A DNA stretch of 64,000 bases from positions 158,131 to 222,130 of the forward strand of contig NZ_JAKRYL010000006.1 in NCBI RefSeq assembly GCF_023555415.1, in the 5' to 3' direction. The position numbers and the translations under genes were made by a program. The notes under the pieces were generated by a model. That model worked only from the letters and a program-made list of their open reading frames with translations. It searched no databases and was not told the origin of the DNA. This document shows, piece by piece, positions 6,318 through 15,912 of this stretch (position 1 is the stretch's first letter; each line of letters starts with the position of its first letter). This DNA is from Halalkalibacter alkaliphilus (GTDB lineage Bacteria; Bacillota; Bacilli; Bacillales; Bacillaceae_D).

Positions 6318-9293
6318 TTAGCCCTGTTTAAATTTATAATCAGTAAAGAGATATAAAATATCCTCAACCTCTTCTAAATTCATCGCTATTCCTTTTTCTT
6401 TAAATGCGTCACGTACTGGGCGCTTTAGTTCTCGAAAGATTATATTCTGTGTAGGTTGATGAATGTTCCCAATTAATTCATCTATTTTCTTAATTATCAA
6501 TTTCATAATCTCGAAAGTACTTAAATCACTTAAAATTTCGCGATACTTACTTTTAATACGTTTGTGTATCCTCATATATGCGTCATCACCATTATATCTC
6601 GATGTCAAGGTGTTATTGGATGCACTTAAGATTAGTATATCATTATATAGAGCATCTAAATCTTTTAAAATTTGTGTAATCTGATGTGTACTACTTGTTT
6701 CATTTCTAAATGAGCGAACTATCTCTTTATATCTATTTTGAAGTTCTATGAATGCATCATCATCTTGGTCATTATTAGAAGAAAATGCATTTCGTACATT
6801 AGTTACCCTTTCTAAAATATCATTTTCTGTTGTAAAAGCTAAGTCAATTTCATTAACCCTTAAAAATTCAATTATTAGGTTTTGTAAATCGACATCTGTA
6901 ATATCGTTATCGTTATCGTCATCATCCAATACACGCTCTGCGACTTTCAAATTAATTCTATTAGACACCTCAATAAGTGCTTTACTTATTCTCTCAATAG
7001 GAATATCAGAAACATCCTCATGAGCCATCCTAAGCTCGTTATAACATTCTTTATACTCAGTTAAACTTGCCTTAATTTCTCGTAATACATTCTCATTTAG
7101 AGGCTGAAGTTGAGACTGAAACATTTCCAAATTGCTCAAGTCGTAGCTAAACAATGCATTCTCTATGTTTACAATTTTTTCTTTTACCTTTTCTTTATCA
7201 ATAAATATCTCCTCAATATCGTTCCCATCTTCCCCAATGTCCTCTTTTAACTCTTCTAAATATCTTCTATTTGTTTCTTCATATTCCTCAGTTATATCAA
7301 CGAAATCAACAATGTATCCATACTTTAACTTTTTATACGGGCGATTCACTCTAGCAAGTGTTTGTAGTAGACTATGTTTTTTATTCTCTCTCAATAAATA
7401 TAGTCTTTTTAATCTAGATGCATCAAAACCAGTGAGCAGCATATTATAAACAATAACACCACTGTATTCGCTTTGAATTTCATTATTATTTTCTTTATTT
7501 CTCTTCCCCCGAAATTCCTCTTGCTTATCTTTATTCCCTTCCTCATCATAGAGTACAAGGGCAGTTTTAAGCGAACCTTCTTGAGTAAACCAATCTTGGA
7601 TTTTTCTAGCTTGTTCTGAAGATGATGATACAATCATAAATCCAAGAGTAGGGTCTTCTTGTATTTCTTTAAATTGTTCAAAGTCATCTTCAATATATTT
7701 ACACAAAGTATCAACAAACTGGTCCGATTGGGTCACAACTTCCCATTCTTTTTTGGAGATTTTTTCATCTTCTTTCATATCCAATACCCTACGTACATCT
7801 CTCTTAAAATAAGTAGCAATATCCTCTTTCTTTATTTTTAGTGTATATCCATCGGCAATAGATTTATTATAATAATACTTGTGAATATAACTATCAAATA
7901 AATCAGTCGTTTTAAATTCTTCTTTCAATATCGGGGTACCTGTTAAGCCAATATATATTCCATTTGGGTCAGCACCTAATAAGTTTGCTAAAAAAGTTCC
8001 CTTCGGTTTATAGCCTCTGTGAACTTCATCAAGAAAATATATTCTTTGTATATCATGTTCCAGCTCAAGTTCCACAGTTGAATCCTCTGAAAACTTTTGT
8101 ATATTAATTACATTCATTGTTTGTGAACTAGTTGAAGCAACTACAGGTGACTTGAGATTCTTTGCGAAAGCTTCTTTTGAATCTATATTAGCTATAGTCA
8201 TTCCTCGACTTGAAAATTCATCAGAGGCTTGAAATAACAGGTCCAATCTATCTACTACAAAATAGAATTTTGTTATTTTCTTTTGTTTTTGAAAATAATC
8301 ACGTAAAACATTAGAAGAAAAAAATGCTAGGGCTGTTTTTCCTGACCCTTGTGTGTGCCATATTACTCCCCTTCTCATACCTTTGCTAAGTTTCTTTTCA
8401 AGTTCTTTAATGGCAAAATATTGTGGATACCTCATTATGTGCTTCTCTAACCCTGCTCTTTTTGAATCAACATAAACAATGCCATATTTGATAAAGAAAA
8501 CCAGACGCTCAATAGAAAATAGTGATGTTACAAATTTATTGGCGTGGGTATCAGGCCTTAAATTTGTTTTAAATTCATTTGTATCCTTGATTGAGATTAG
8601 ATTGTTATCAAGTAATATCTCTTCTACTAAATCTTCAGCTATAAAATCATTGACTGCTATCTCATTTTCTTCTCTAAAATTATTGAATGAGGCCTTAGTA
8701 CCATTTGGTGTCGTATAAAAGCTGCCTTGAAGTTTTATACGTGAATCATCATCGTATGGCATATTATTGCTAAATCCTATTACTTGAAATTGATTGAAAA
8801 AGTGTAAAAAATCTTGTACACCTAGCCTGTACCTCATTCTCGAGAATTCAGCTTGTACTCCGTTTTGGTTATTTGGTTTCTTCACTTCCAAGAATCCGAT
8901 AGGTATTCCGTTAATAAGTATTGTAATATCAGGTCTGAATTCTTCTCTTTCTCCCTTGAAACGTAATTCACTCACTACTCTAAAATCGTTTCTCTCCGGT
9001 CTGTTAAAATCAATTAGTTTAATTTGGCTATAAGTAGTTATCTTTTCAAAGAATGCTTTACCTTTGTCTCGTGTATTATCTGTCAAATCAGCTATTTCCT
9101 TTATAAGACCTTCTAAGACATTATCACTGTAATCCTTAGAATTTAACTCTCTAATGGATTCCTTAAACACGTCTACAAATATATTATTTCTGTTGTCGAT
9201 TTCAGCACCCTTTTTACTTTGATATTTATAGCCCAACCTAATAAAATGCAATATTACGGGTAACTTTACTCTTGAATCTTCATTATGTATCAT
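6318..9293 (-). CDS. hsdR: Type I restriction enzyme motor and nuclease subunit HsdR
   Basis: 991 residues, full length. It translocates DNA with ATP and cuts at a distance from the unmethylated site. The N-terminal PD-(D/E)xK nuclease shows RPD at about residues 120-122 and EVK at about 136-138. The SF2 helicase motor has Walker A TQGSGKT (about 314-320), DEVH (about 422-425), GLTGTP (about 449-454) and motif VI as QTLARVNRPY. The C-terminal part is helical and would contact HsdM. The start has AAGGGGG about 12 bases upstream. It is separated from hsdMS by the controller and small gene, so it is probably expressed independently, which fits delayed restriction after establishment. No frameshift or missing catalytic motif is visible. 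Confidence 0.96.
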   Translation of the reverse strand: MIHNEDSRVKLPVILHFIRLGYKYQSKKGAEIDNRNNIFVDVFKESIRELNSKDYSDNVLEGLIKEIADLTDNTRDKGKAFFEKITTYSQIKLIDFNRPERNDFRVVSELRFKGEREEFRPDITILINGIPIGFLEVKKPNNQNGVQAEFSRMRYRLGVQDFLHFFNQFQVIGFSNNMPYDDDSRIKLQGSFYTTPNGTKASFNNFREENEIAVNDFIAEDLVEEILLDNNLISIKDTNEFKTNLRPDTHANKFVTSLFSIERLVFFIKYGIVYVDSKRAGLEKHIMRYPQYFAIKELEKKLSKGMRRGVIWHTQGSGKTALAFFSSNVLRDYFQKQKKITKFYFVVDRLDLLFQASDEFSSRGMTIANIDSKEAFAKNLKSPVVASTSSQTMNVINIQKFSEDSTVELELEHDIQRIYFLDEVHRGYKPKGTFLANLLGADPNGIYIGLTGTPILKEEFKTTDLFDSYIHKYYYNKSIADGYTLKIKKEDIATYFKRDVRRVLDMKEDEKISKKEWEVVTQSDQFVDTLCKYIEDDFEQFKEIQEDPTLGFMIVSSSSEQARKIQDWFTQEGSLKTALVLYDEEGNKDKQEEFRGKRNKENNNEIQSEYSGVIVYNMLLTGFDASRLKRLYLLRENKKHSLLQTLARVNRPYKKLKYGYIVDFVDITEEYEETNRRYLEELKEDIGEDGNDIEEIFIDKEKVKEKIVNIENALFSYDLSNLEMFQSQLQPLNENVLREIKASLTEYKECYNELRMAHEDVSDIPIERISKALIEVSNRINLKVAERVLDDDDNDNDITDVDLQNLIIEFLRVNEIDLAFTTENDILERVTNVRNAFSSNNDQDDDAFIELQNRYKEIVRSFRNETSSTHQITQILKDLDALYNDILILSASNNTLTSRYNGDDAYMRIHKRIKSKYREILSDLSTFEIMKLIIKKIDELIGNIHQPTQNIIFRELKRPVRDAFKEKGIAMNLEEVEDILYLFTDYKFKQG

Positions 9294-9451
9294 ACTAAGT
9301 TTTCCCCCTTTTATTTGTATTACTACTTAGGAATAATAGACTACTCTAAAAATCATTTTACCATATTGTGGATTTTAATTGAGACCATCTCACAACTTAA
9401 TTTTTCTAAAGTATGAGAAATTTTATAAAACTCATTTTTTTCTACTTCGTA

Positions 9452-9481
9452 TTGGAATAATTGCATTATATTCTCTAATAT
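9452..9481 (+). promoter_or_regulatory. Candidate sigma-A promoter for the HNH gene
   Basis: TTGGAA (9452-9457) and TAATAT (9476-9481) are 18 bp apart and lie 25 bp upstream of the TTG start at 9506. Confidence 0.45.
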
Positions 9482-9505
9482 AGAATTAACCTAAGGAGGG
9501 ATAAC

Positions 9506-10528
9506 TTGAATAATTTTGAAGAAAATAAACACTACGACCCGTTTGAAAGAATGCGATTCACTTATGATGTTTGTTTTTTATGTGGCACTTCACTAAATGA
9601 TGCGAACAATTCAGAAGAACATGTATTTCCCAAGTGGCTTTTAGACAATTACAATCTATGGGATGAAAAAATAACTCTTTTAAATGGAACTAAAATTCCA
9701 TATAGATTACTTAAAATTCCCTGCTGCACCGAATGCAATAATAACAACTTATCATACGTAGAAAATACTATTAAAAGGGGATTAGATGAGGGATATAAAA
9801 GCTTCTCACAACTTGATAAAAAGGTGGTTTTCCAATGGATATCTAAGGTATTTTATGGACTAATTTTCAAAGAATTGTCTTTAGCTCACGATAGAAGCAA
9901 CCCTTCAATCGGCACAATCACAACACCAGAACTCTTAGAAGAATACAAAATGACACACACATTTCTACAGTCTGTAAGATACCCAACAGAATTTAAAGAA
10001 TTCCAGCCCTGGTCTATACATATTCTAGAGGGGCAAGAATCCGAAAATCAAAAAATATTCAACTATGTCGATGGATTAAACACACTAACTTTCTCTATTA
10101 ATTTAGGAAAAGTTATTATAATTGCCCATTTACAAGACAATGGTATACATCAAGTTGAAAAAGAAGATTATTTCAACAAATTACAAGGTAGTAAACTGCA
10201 TAACATTCAATTTTTAGAGATAGCTACCAAAAGTGCTTATAGTAATTACTTATTACGTCACTCACCGAATTATATGCTTCAGATTCCTAATGATGAAAAT
10301 GAGCCTCTTAGAATTTATAGTTTGTCAAAATCATATTACTTTGATGAATGGGATGAATTTGAGTATGCAAAAATCTTTCATCACTATTTATCCCAATTTT
10401 ATGAAATTGACTTTGAAAGTGTCTACTCTGTTAAAAATCAGAAGTGTGTAAGCTTTATTAGAAATGAGGATGGTAGTTTTCATGATATTCCTGTAGATGC
10501 AAAAATAACTTTTAAAAAGTATGAATAA
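9506..10528 (+). CDS. HNH-type zinc-binding protein, putative nuclease
   Basis: 340 residues. The start is TTG with an excellent AAGGAGGG site five bases upstream. Near the N-terminus is CFLCG, then EEHVFPKWL, then CCTECNN: the CxxC...EHxxPKWL...CxxCN pattern of HNH-superfamily proteins, where the two Cys pairs bind structural zinc and the His of EHV would be catalytic. The remaining 250 residues are not recognised; the family is often annotated only as hypothetical HNH protein. It is divergent from hsdR with 212 bp between them. Proteins of this kind occur in defence islands, so it may be an additional restriction factor. Nuclease activity is inferred from the motif only. Confidence 0.75.
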   Translation: MNNFEENKHYDPFERMRFTYDVCFLCGTSLNDANNSEEHVFPKWLLDNYNLWDEKITLLNGTKIPYRLLKIPCCTECNNNNLSYVENTIKRGLDEGYKSFSQLDKKVVFQWISKVFYGLIFKELSLAHDRSNPSIGTITTPELLEEYKMTHTFLQSVRYPTEFKEFQPWSIHILEGQESENQKIFNYVDGLNTLTFSINLGKVIIIAHLQDNGIHQVEKEDYFNKLQGSKLHNIQFLEIATKSAYSNYLLRHSPNYMLQIPNDENEPLRIYSLSKSYYFDEWDEFEYAKIFHHYLSQFYEIDFESVYSVKNQKCVSFIRNEDGSFHDIPVDAKITFKKYE

Positions 10529-10687
10529 TCGTTCAAAAACAACGTCAGAAATCCTTAAAAGTTGAGAGAGAAGGTAGTGTAGAAGTGATAAAAGGAGGAC
10601 ATTTGATTGTACAACGGAGATAAATGCTGCCTCTGGTAAGACTATTTACAAAATTGATTATAGTTTAATTCCCTAAATCGGTAGTAA

Positions 10688-10713
10688 GGCGTTTCTGTTA
10701 TTCCAGAAACGCC
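10688..10713. terminator. Hairpin between the HNH gene and the recombinase block
   Basis: GGCGTTTCTG and CAGAAACGCC make a perfect 10-bp stem with a 6-base loop between the convergent HNH and TnpC-like genes. Neither side has a convincing T-tract, so it is a weak terminator candidate or a structural end of a cassette. The rest of 10,529-10,807 holds only a good AAAGGAGG site followed by a 6-codon frame from TTG at 10,603. Confidence 0.4.
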
Positions 10714-10807
10714 CCAACCTAAGAAAGTTAAAAAAGTAGACCCTCTTTAGAGAAAATCTCTTTGTTGATAACTACTATTTTTATTGATAATCCAAGTAAC
10801 CAAACTT

Positions 10808-11500
10808 TTATTTTTTTCGAAAGCGGTCTGAAAACTTAGATATTTTTTCATTATTGGAAAAGGGCAAAACTTTCGGTTCTTCTAGCGTTTTATTCTTTTT
10901 TTCAAACTCAAGAAATGCAACTGGGGAGCTAAATACAGTTTTCATTGCATAATCAGTTCTTTTCTCTATTTCATCATTAGAAATGTCTGATAAGATTCTT
11001 GACAGTCTATATACTAGTCCCTGTAATTTATCATTTTTTTCTTCGGCTTCTTGTAAAGTGGTCTTAGTTTTATGAAGATTTTCTTCAAGAACCGAAATCT
11101 TTTTTTCTAACTTTTCTTCTATTTCTATTGATTTATGAAACTGTTTCTCCATAAAAATGAGATGTTTTAATAAGTCATCTTTGTCTTTATATTTCTTATT
11201 AACTAAATCTACCACATTTGGAACTCTAATTTCTCTTCCTTTTGAAATTGATACTGTTTCACTAAAAATCTCATTTGCTTTTTCGACTTCTAGCCTACCA
11301 GGGCGACCACTTTTTCTCCAAAAAGAATCCGATGTGGAAGCGGATATTTCCCCTTCAGCATAAAGTTGATTTGAATAACGATGAATATCCGAGAAGTTAA
11401 TGTTACCCATTGGTTGGACATTCTCTTTATATTTCTTAATAACTTTCTTTATTTCACCTTCAGACAGCTTCGGCTTACGACCAGCGGACTTGTTCGCCAT
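10808..11500 (-). CDS. TnpC/DUF6262-like accessory protein of the recombinase block
   Basis: 230 residues. The N-terminus is basic and contains SGRPGRLEVEKA, preceded by a region that resembles a small DNA-binding domain. From about residue 110 a coiled coil runs for 60-70 residues (EKQFHKSIEIEEKLEKKI and following). Small basic plus coiled-coil proteins of this type (TnpC, DUF6262) follow the recombinase genes in Tn554-like elements, where TnpC influences transposition orientation and frequency. The start overlaps the end of the 560-residue recombinase gene by 26 bp and has GGAGGGGGAGAGG upstream. Function here is by analogy. Confidence 0.7.
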   Translation of the reverse strand: MANKSAGRKPKLSEGEIKKVIKKYKENVQPMGNINFSDIHRYSNQLYAEGEISASTSDSFWRKSGRPGRLEVEKANEIFSETVSISKGREIRVPNVVDLVNKKYKDKDDLLKHLIFMEKQFHKSIEIEEKLEKKISVLEENLHKTKTTLQEAEEKNDKLQGLVYRLSRILSDISNDEIEKRTDYAMKTVFSSPVAFLEFEKKNKTLEEPKVLPFSNNEKISKFSDRFRKK

Positions 11501-13157
11501 CTAAAACCTCTCCCCCTCCTAATTTAGAGCATAGTAGTGCCAACTTATATATTTCACTTTGTAGAGCATTAGATTTGCTTCTAACTTTGTTGAATAGACC
11601 AGAATCTCTCCTAGATAATTCGTCACTTACAATTTGCTTGTTTATGTTACGAATTGTTGCTGTTAGCTCGTTGATATTATTTTTCTTTGCAAGTATATCA
11701 GACCTTATTTTTTCTTTGTTCTCAATATATTCTTCTGTAGAAATCCCCCAATGTGAACAAAAATAACATAGTTTACTTTCACATCTCTGTTCTACATCTT
11801 TACAATGCCCTACTTTCATCTTCCTTTTAAAGGAGCTGTTGTTATAATCATAAGCTTTAAGTTTAACCTCGTCTGGAATTGTTCCAGTTTGCATAGTTAC
11901 AATTTTTGAGTTTTTTATTTTTTTCATCAGTCTAAAAACTTCGCAATCAACCCAGTACTCTGTATGACCGCTGTAATGGTATTGTGCTTTTATAGTTTGA
12001 TGACCACCCAATCTTGCTATTTCCACAGGAGAATATCCTTGCATCATTAGTGAGACAAATGCAAAGTGTCTAGTATCGTTGGGTAAAACCTGATATTCCT
12101 TTGATATCTGACAAGCATACTTTGTTTCCATCACTTTATAAAACCTTTTTATTAATCTATCCAAATTAAGGGATTTAAATTGATTTAGGTTTTTAGTTAC
12201 AAATGCCCTATTAGATGCCCCCCCATGTATAATAGAACGATAAGAAATTAATGTATCAGTATGCCCAAATCTATTCGTCAATTCGATATAAAGTTTAATT
12301 AATTCGTACATTTCCTCATCAATTAGTAACTTATCTGGGATTTGTATTCTCTTTGTATTTTTCAACTTATTCCTTGGCAATCTAATATAATACTTACCAC
12401 CTTCATCTGAAATACAGTCTCTTTTTATTAAGCAGAATTCAGTTGGACGTATGGGAATAACATTCGTTAGTCTCCACCATATAATTAATGGGAAAATGAG
12501 AAACACTTCTTTATATTTCGAATCCTCATTAAAAGCTTCATCTAGAACTTTATCAAAATGCTTTTCTAAATAGTACGAAAACGAAAGTACATATTTTGAA
12601 GGAGGAAGTTGTCTTATATTTGATTCATAAGGTATTTTACTTTTCAATTGGACTAGGCTAGGAACATAATCATCAGCAATTTCTATATCTGTGTAGTCAA
12701 AAAAATTACAAATTGAATTAATCATATCTACTTTATATTTATTGCTATAATCACTATGTTCAATAAATTTCAATAATGTAATCTTCTTATCTACTTTAAA
12801 TCCTTTCGTCAGCTCGAATCCTTTTAAGAAAAGAATTAGGGACGTAGTTGCACCTTTCTTATACTTATCAATAAGGTTAACAATCCAACATTTAACCATT
12901 TCTTTAAAAAACAACGGTAAACTAGGATTGAAAGCTGCTGAATCTAATAAATTGAAGTCAAATGCTTTAAAATTTTCATTGTACTGTATTTGGGTTACTT
13001 CCCAATAATCATCTTCAAAATCTCCCTTAATCCAACGATTTTCTACAACTAATCTATCAATTATTTTTTTTGCTTCATTAACACTCTCTTCGATTTGAAA
13101 TTCTTCATCCGAAAAAACATCTATATCAATCTCCACTTCAGTTTCAATTATTGACAT
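11475..13157 (-). CDS. Tyrosine recombinase, third of three
   Basis: 560 residues. The C-terminal catalytic domain has the first Arg in PIRPTEF, a box II-like segment NDTRHFAFVSLM (Arg kept, the usual first His replaced by Asn), LGGH and a candidate nucleophile in the YHYSGHTEYW region. After the catalytic core comes a cysteine cluster, C.....C....C..C around GHCKDVEQRCESKLCYFC, likely a zinc site, and then a helical tail. It starts at an ATG preceded by TAGGAGGAG. It lies 9 bp after the 913-residue recombinase gene and overlaps the TnpC-like gene. Together the genes probably carry out excision and integration of the island. Confidence 0.85.
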   Translation of the reverse strand: MSIIETEVEIDIDVFSDEEFQIEESVNEAKKIIDRLVVENRWIKGDFEDDYWEVTQIQYNENFKAFDFNLLDSAAFNPSLPLFFKEMVKCWIVNLIDKYKKGATTSLILFLKGFELTKGFKVDKKITLLKFIEHSDYSNKYKVDMINSICNFFDYTDIEIADDYVPSLVQLKSKIPYESNIRQLPPSKYVLSFSYYLEKHFDKVLDEAFNEDSKYKEVFLIFPLIIWWRLTNVIPIRPTEFCLIKRDCISDEGGKYYIRLPRNKLKNTKRIQIPDKLLIDEEMYELIKLYIELTNRFGHTDTLISYRSIIHGGASNRAFVTKNLNQFKSLNLDRLIKRFYKVMETKYACQISKEYQVLPNDTRHFAFVSLMMQGYSPVEIARLGGHQTIKAQYHYSGHTEYWVDCEVFRLMKKIKNSKIVTMQTGTIPDEVKLKAYDYNNSSFKRKMKVGHCKDVEQRCESKLCYFCSHWGISTEEYIENKEKIRSDILAKKNNINELTATIRNINKQIVSDELSRRDSGLFNKVRSKSNALQSEIYKLALLCSKLGGGEVLDGEQVRWS

Positions 13158-13166
13158 TAGCTCCTC

Positions 13167-15908
13167 CTACTCTAGATAAATTGGGTTAAATGTTAAATAT
13201 TTTTCAAATTCTTCTCCTGTCTTTGATTGAAGTTCATCAAGTAGATTCAATAATTGATTATATTCTTCTACCCCATTTTCAAAAAAATTAAATACCTCGG
13301 CTTGACCAAATCTTTGCATTGCTCGCTCTAAATTATCCATATCTTTATATAAACAGTTCATAAGACGTGTTTTTTCACCTTCAAAAGAATGCGTCTCGAA
13401 CTCCCTAACAAAATTAAAAATGCTTTCTCTAACCCCCTCGACAAGAGAAGATATAGCATAGAAATTAGGAACAGCAAAAGGACAATCTTTACATGAATCT
13501 AATTCTGGTTTTCTACAATTAGGTGATACAATACATTGAAAGTGTTCATTTTGACTGGGTAGAGTGTTAGTTTCTAAATCAAACATTAAATTACTTACTT
13601 CATCAATACCCATCCTCAAAATTTCCTCAGCAACTAATTTTCTTTCAGATAAGATTCTATTAATGAAACCAGATGTTGCTTGAATTCCGTATATTCCTCC
13701 CAATGTATTCGAAATAGCTATTATTTCTTGCGTTCTTTCATCTCTGTTATTATTATCGTCAAATAAAATACTAGCCAACAAATCAGGAATATAACCAAAG
13801 TGTTTTCTGCTGAATAAACTCTGACACAAATCATCTAGTTCTTCCTCGGGGATAACTAGATAAATATTAGTCGATTCAAAGTCTTCATGAGCCCTCAATT
13901 TCTGTGCCATTTCTAAAGCTGCACTACCACGCCCTTTTCTTACAAGGACCATATACATAATTACTAATACAGTGCGATTCATTTTAAGACTCTTAAACCT
14001 GAACTCACCTCTCTTTATACCTTCGAAAAACATATTGTGCGCTTTCCTTGAGATAATCTCGTTATCCTGTAGTCCAAAATCAATAAGATTACGGTTTACA
14101 AGATTTTCGTGTTCATCCCTTATTATGCTTGTACGCCTCGTCACAATTAAAGCACAAATTACAGCAGCTGTTGCAAAGGGTAGTATTAAATCATCTGGAC
14201 AGTTAAATCGATTTAGGGCTCCTGTTTTATTAACTGTAAGGTCTCTACGTTTGATTTGATTAACAATAGAATTTGCTTCGTCTTTTGTTAAGTCTCTCCC
14301 TTTCAATTCTTCTAGTGTAATTGAACCTAATTCTTTTAAGTTTATCATCGGAAGTGACATAACATCGCCATGTCTCCAAGCATTACCTAAATGAGTAAGT
14401 ACATATAACCAGGCACATGCGTAGTAATTATGTTCACCTGTACCATCAATCATTTGCTCCGCATCAATAATAGCTTTATGTTTATGTGTCATCAGTTTTG
14501 CATAATCATAGATTTCGATATATTCGGAATAATCATATGTTTCTTTAGGCTTTTCAACAGACTCATAAAAATAAGGGTTAATGACTTTCAACATATTAAA
14601 GGATTTTTTTATTTCCTTTTTATCTTTTACAAAAGTGTTTAATTTTGCATGATATTCAAGAAGGAAACTATAAAGTTTACACTGTTTTGAAGATGATATT
14701 GAGTTGTTGAAAAGCTCTAGATTAATATTATTAGACGTTAAAGAGTACAACTCATTTTCTAGCGTTAAGTTAGATAGATAGTTAGTACAATCGACGTACT
14801 GTGAAATAGTAGTTTTTATAACTTGATTGCTACCATTAGACAAACTCAATTTTTGTTCACAATACAAATACCACTCTTGTTCGGTGTGTGGACATTTCCC
14901 TGAGAACGCGATTTGTTTTAATTTTAAGATTTCATAAAAGCGATTAACTGTATTAACCTTAGAATTTAATACTCTGCTTATTTCATTTCGGAGTTCTATC
15001 TCCTTTTTATACTCATAAACTTCTTCTAATGAAAACATTATCTGCGCCTTTGAACCTAATGCACTTCTTGCCAAAACATTAGTTTTAAAGTTTGTAAATT
15101 TATCATATTGAAAAGATTTAAGATTACAAATATCCATTACATCTTGTGCAGTACAATAACCTTTTTGAATTTCTGTAATTTCTCTCCTAACTTTTTCAAT
15201 ATCTAACTTAAGGTAGAATATTTTTCCTTTAATATAGGAAGGTTCTAGATTCCCTTCTTCTCTAAGCGCATTTAATATATTTCTACTAAATCCAAGAATT
15301 GACATTACCTCATCTAGACTATAAAATTCAGATACATTCCTTATTAAAGGTTTAAAATATTTTTCAGCATCTAATAAGCGATAAAAATAATTATTCTTGG
15401 TTATCGTAATCCTTTTAATGTCGTATTTTTTTTCCAAAGCATAAATATCCTCATATGAGACTTTATATTTGTCCCAAGCATCAACACATCGAATATTTGT
15501 ATTTAAAAAATGTAACAATTGTTCCTTGTTCACAAACAAGTAAATCTTTTTGAACCCCTTTTCAAAGTACTTAAATTCAATTCTTTCAGAATTGCACAAA
15601 CCAATTATTCCTTTAAGAATTTCTTTTCGTTTACTTGTCCCATGTAGGGGGGATTTCCCTTCAAATCCAAGTAATTTAACAGCTTCTTTGTCAGTAATAT
15701 ACTGCGTTTCCAATAGATAAATTAATTGTAATAATTCATCCAAATCCTTTTTTTTGAAATAAGTTGAAATCATTGTTTTACCAGGAGCCTCTTTGGTTGA
15801 GATATAACCTTGTTCTACCCAAGGTTTAAATCCTTTGTAAGTTTTGGCTATCTTGTCGTATTTACCAGAATTCACTACCTCATATTTTCCTATCCATTCG
15901 GACTCCAT
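13167..15908 (-). CDS. Large tyrosine recombinase, second of three
   Basis: 913 residues, far longer than ordinary phage integrases (about 400). The N-terminal about 400 residues contain repeated segments that read like MerR/excisionase-type winged helices (YITDKEAVKLLGF, YSLDEVMSILGFS, YCTAQDVMDICNL), suggesting several DNA-binding modules. The catalytic part has Arg in NAWRHGDV, a KMNRT box II, Leu-Arg-Ala-His and a candidate Tyr nucleophile in STNIYLV. A cysteine cluster (CIVSPNC...CKDC) follows. It starts 4 bp after the first recombinase gene. Its size and modular front are closer to TnpB of Tn554-like elements than to simple integrases. Confidence 0.85.
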   Translation of the reverse strand: MESEWIGKYEVVNSGKYDKIAKTYKGFKPWVEQGYISTKEAPGKTMISTYFKKKDLDELLQLIYLLETQYITDKEAVKLLGFEGKSPLHGTSKRKEILKGIIGLCNSERIEFKYFEKGFKKIYLFVNKEQLLHFLNTNIRCVDAWDKYKVSYEDIYALEKKYDIKRITITKNNYFYRLLDAEKYFKPLIRNVSEFYSLDEVMSILGFSRNILNALREEGNLEPSYIKGKIFYLKLDIEKVRREITEIQKGYCTAQDVMDICNLKSFQYDKFTNFKTNVLARSALGSKAQIMFSLEEVYEYKKEIELRNEISRVLNSKVNTVNRFYEILKLKQIAFSGKCPHTEQEWYLYCEQKLSLSNGSNQVIKTTISQYVDCTNYLSNLTLENELYSLTSNNINLELFNNSISSSKQCKLYSFLLEYHAKLNTFVKDKKEIKKSFNMLKVINPYFYESVEKPKETYDYSEYIEIYDYAKLMTHKHKAIIDAEQMIDGTGEHNYYACAWLYVLTHLGNAWRHGDVMSLPMINLKELGSITLEELKGRDLTKDEANSIVNQIKRRDLTVNKTGALNRFNCPDDLILPFATAAVICALIVTRRTSIIRDEHENLVNRNLIDFGLQDNEIISRKAHNMFFEGIKRGEFRFKSLKMNRTVLVIMYMVLVRKGRGSAALEMAQKLRAHEDFESTNIYLVIPEEELDDLCQSLFSRKHFGYIPDLLASILFDDNNNRDERTQEIIAISNTLGGIYGIQATSGFINRILSERKLVAEEILRMGIDEVSNLMFDLETNTLPSQNEHFQCIVSPNCRKPELDSCKDCPFAVPNFYAISSLVEGVRESIFNFVREFETHSFEGEKTRLMNCLYKDMDNLERAMQRFGQAEVFNFFENGVEEYNQLLNLLDELQSKTGEEFEKYLTFNPIYLE

Positions 15909-15912
15909 GTTT

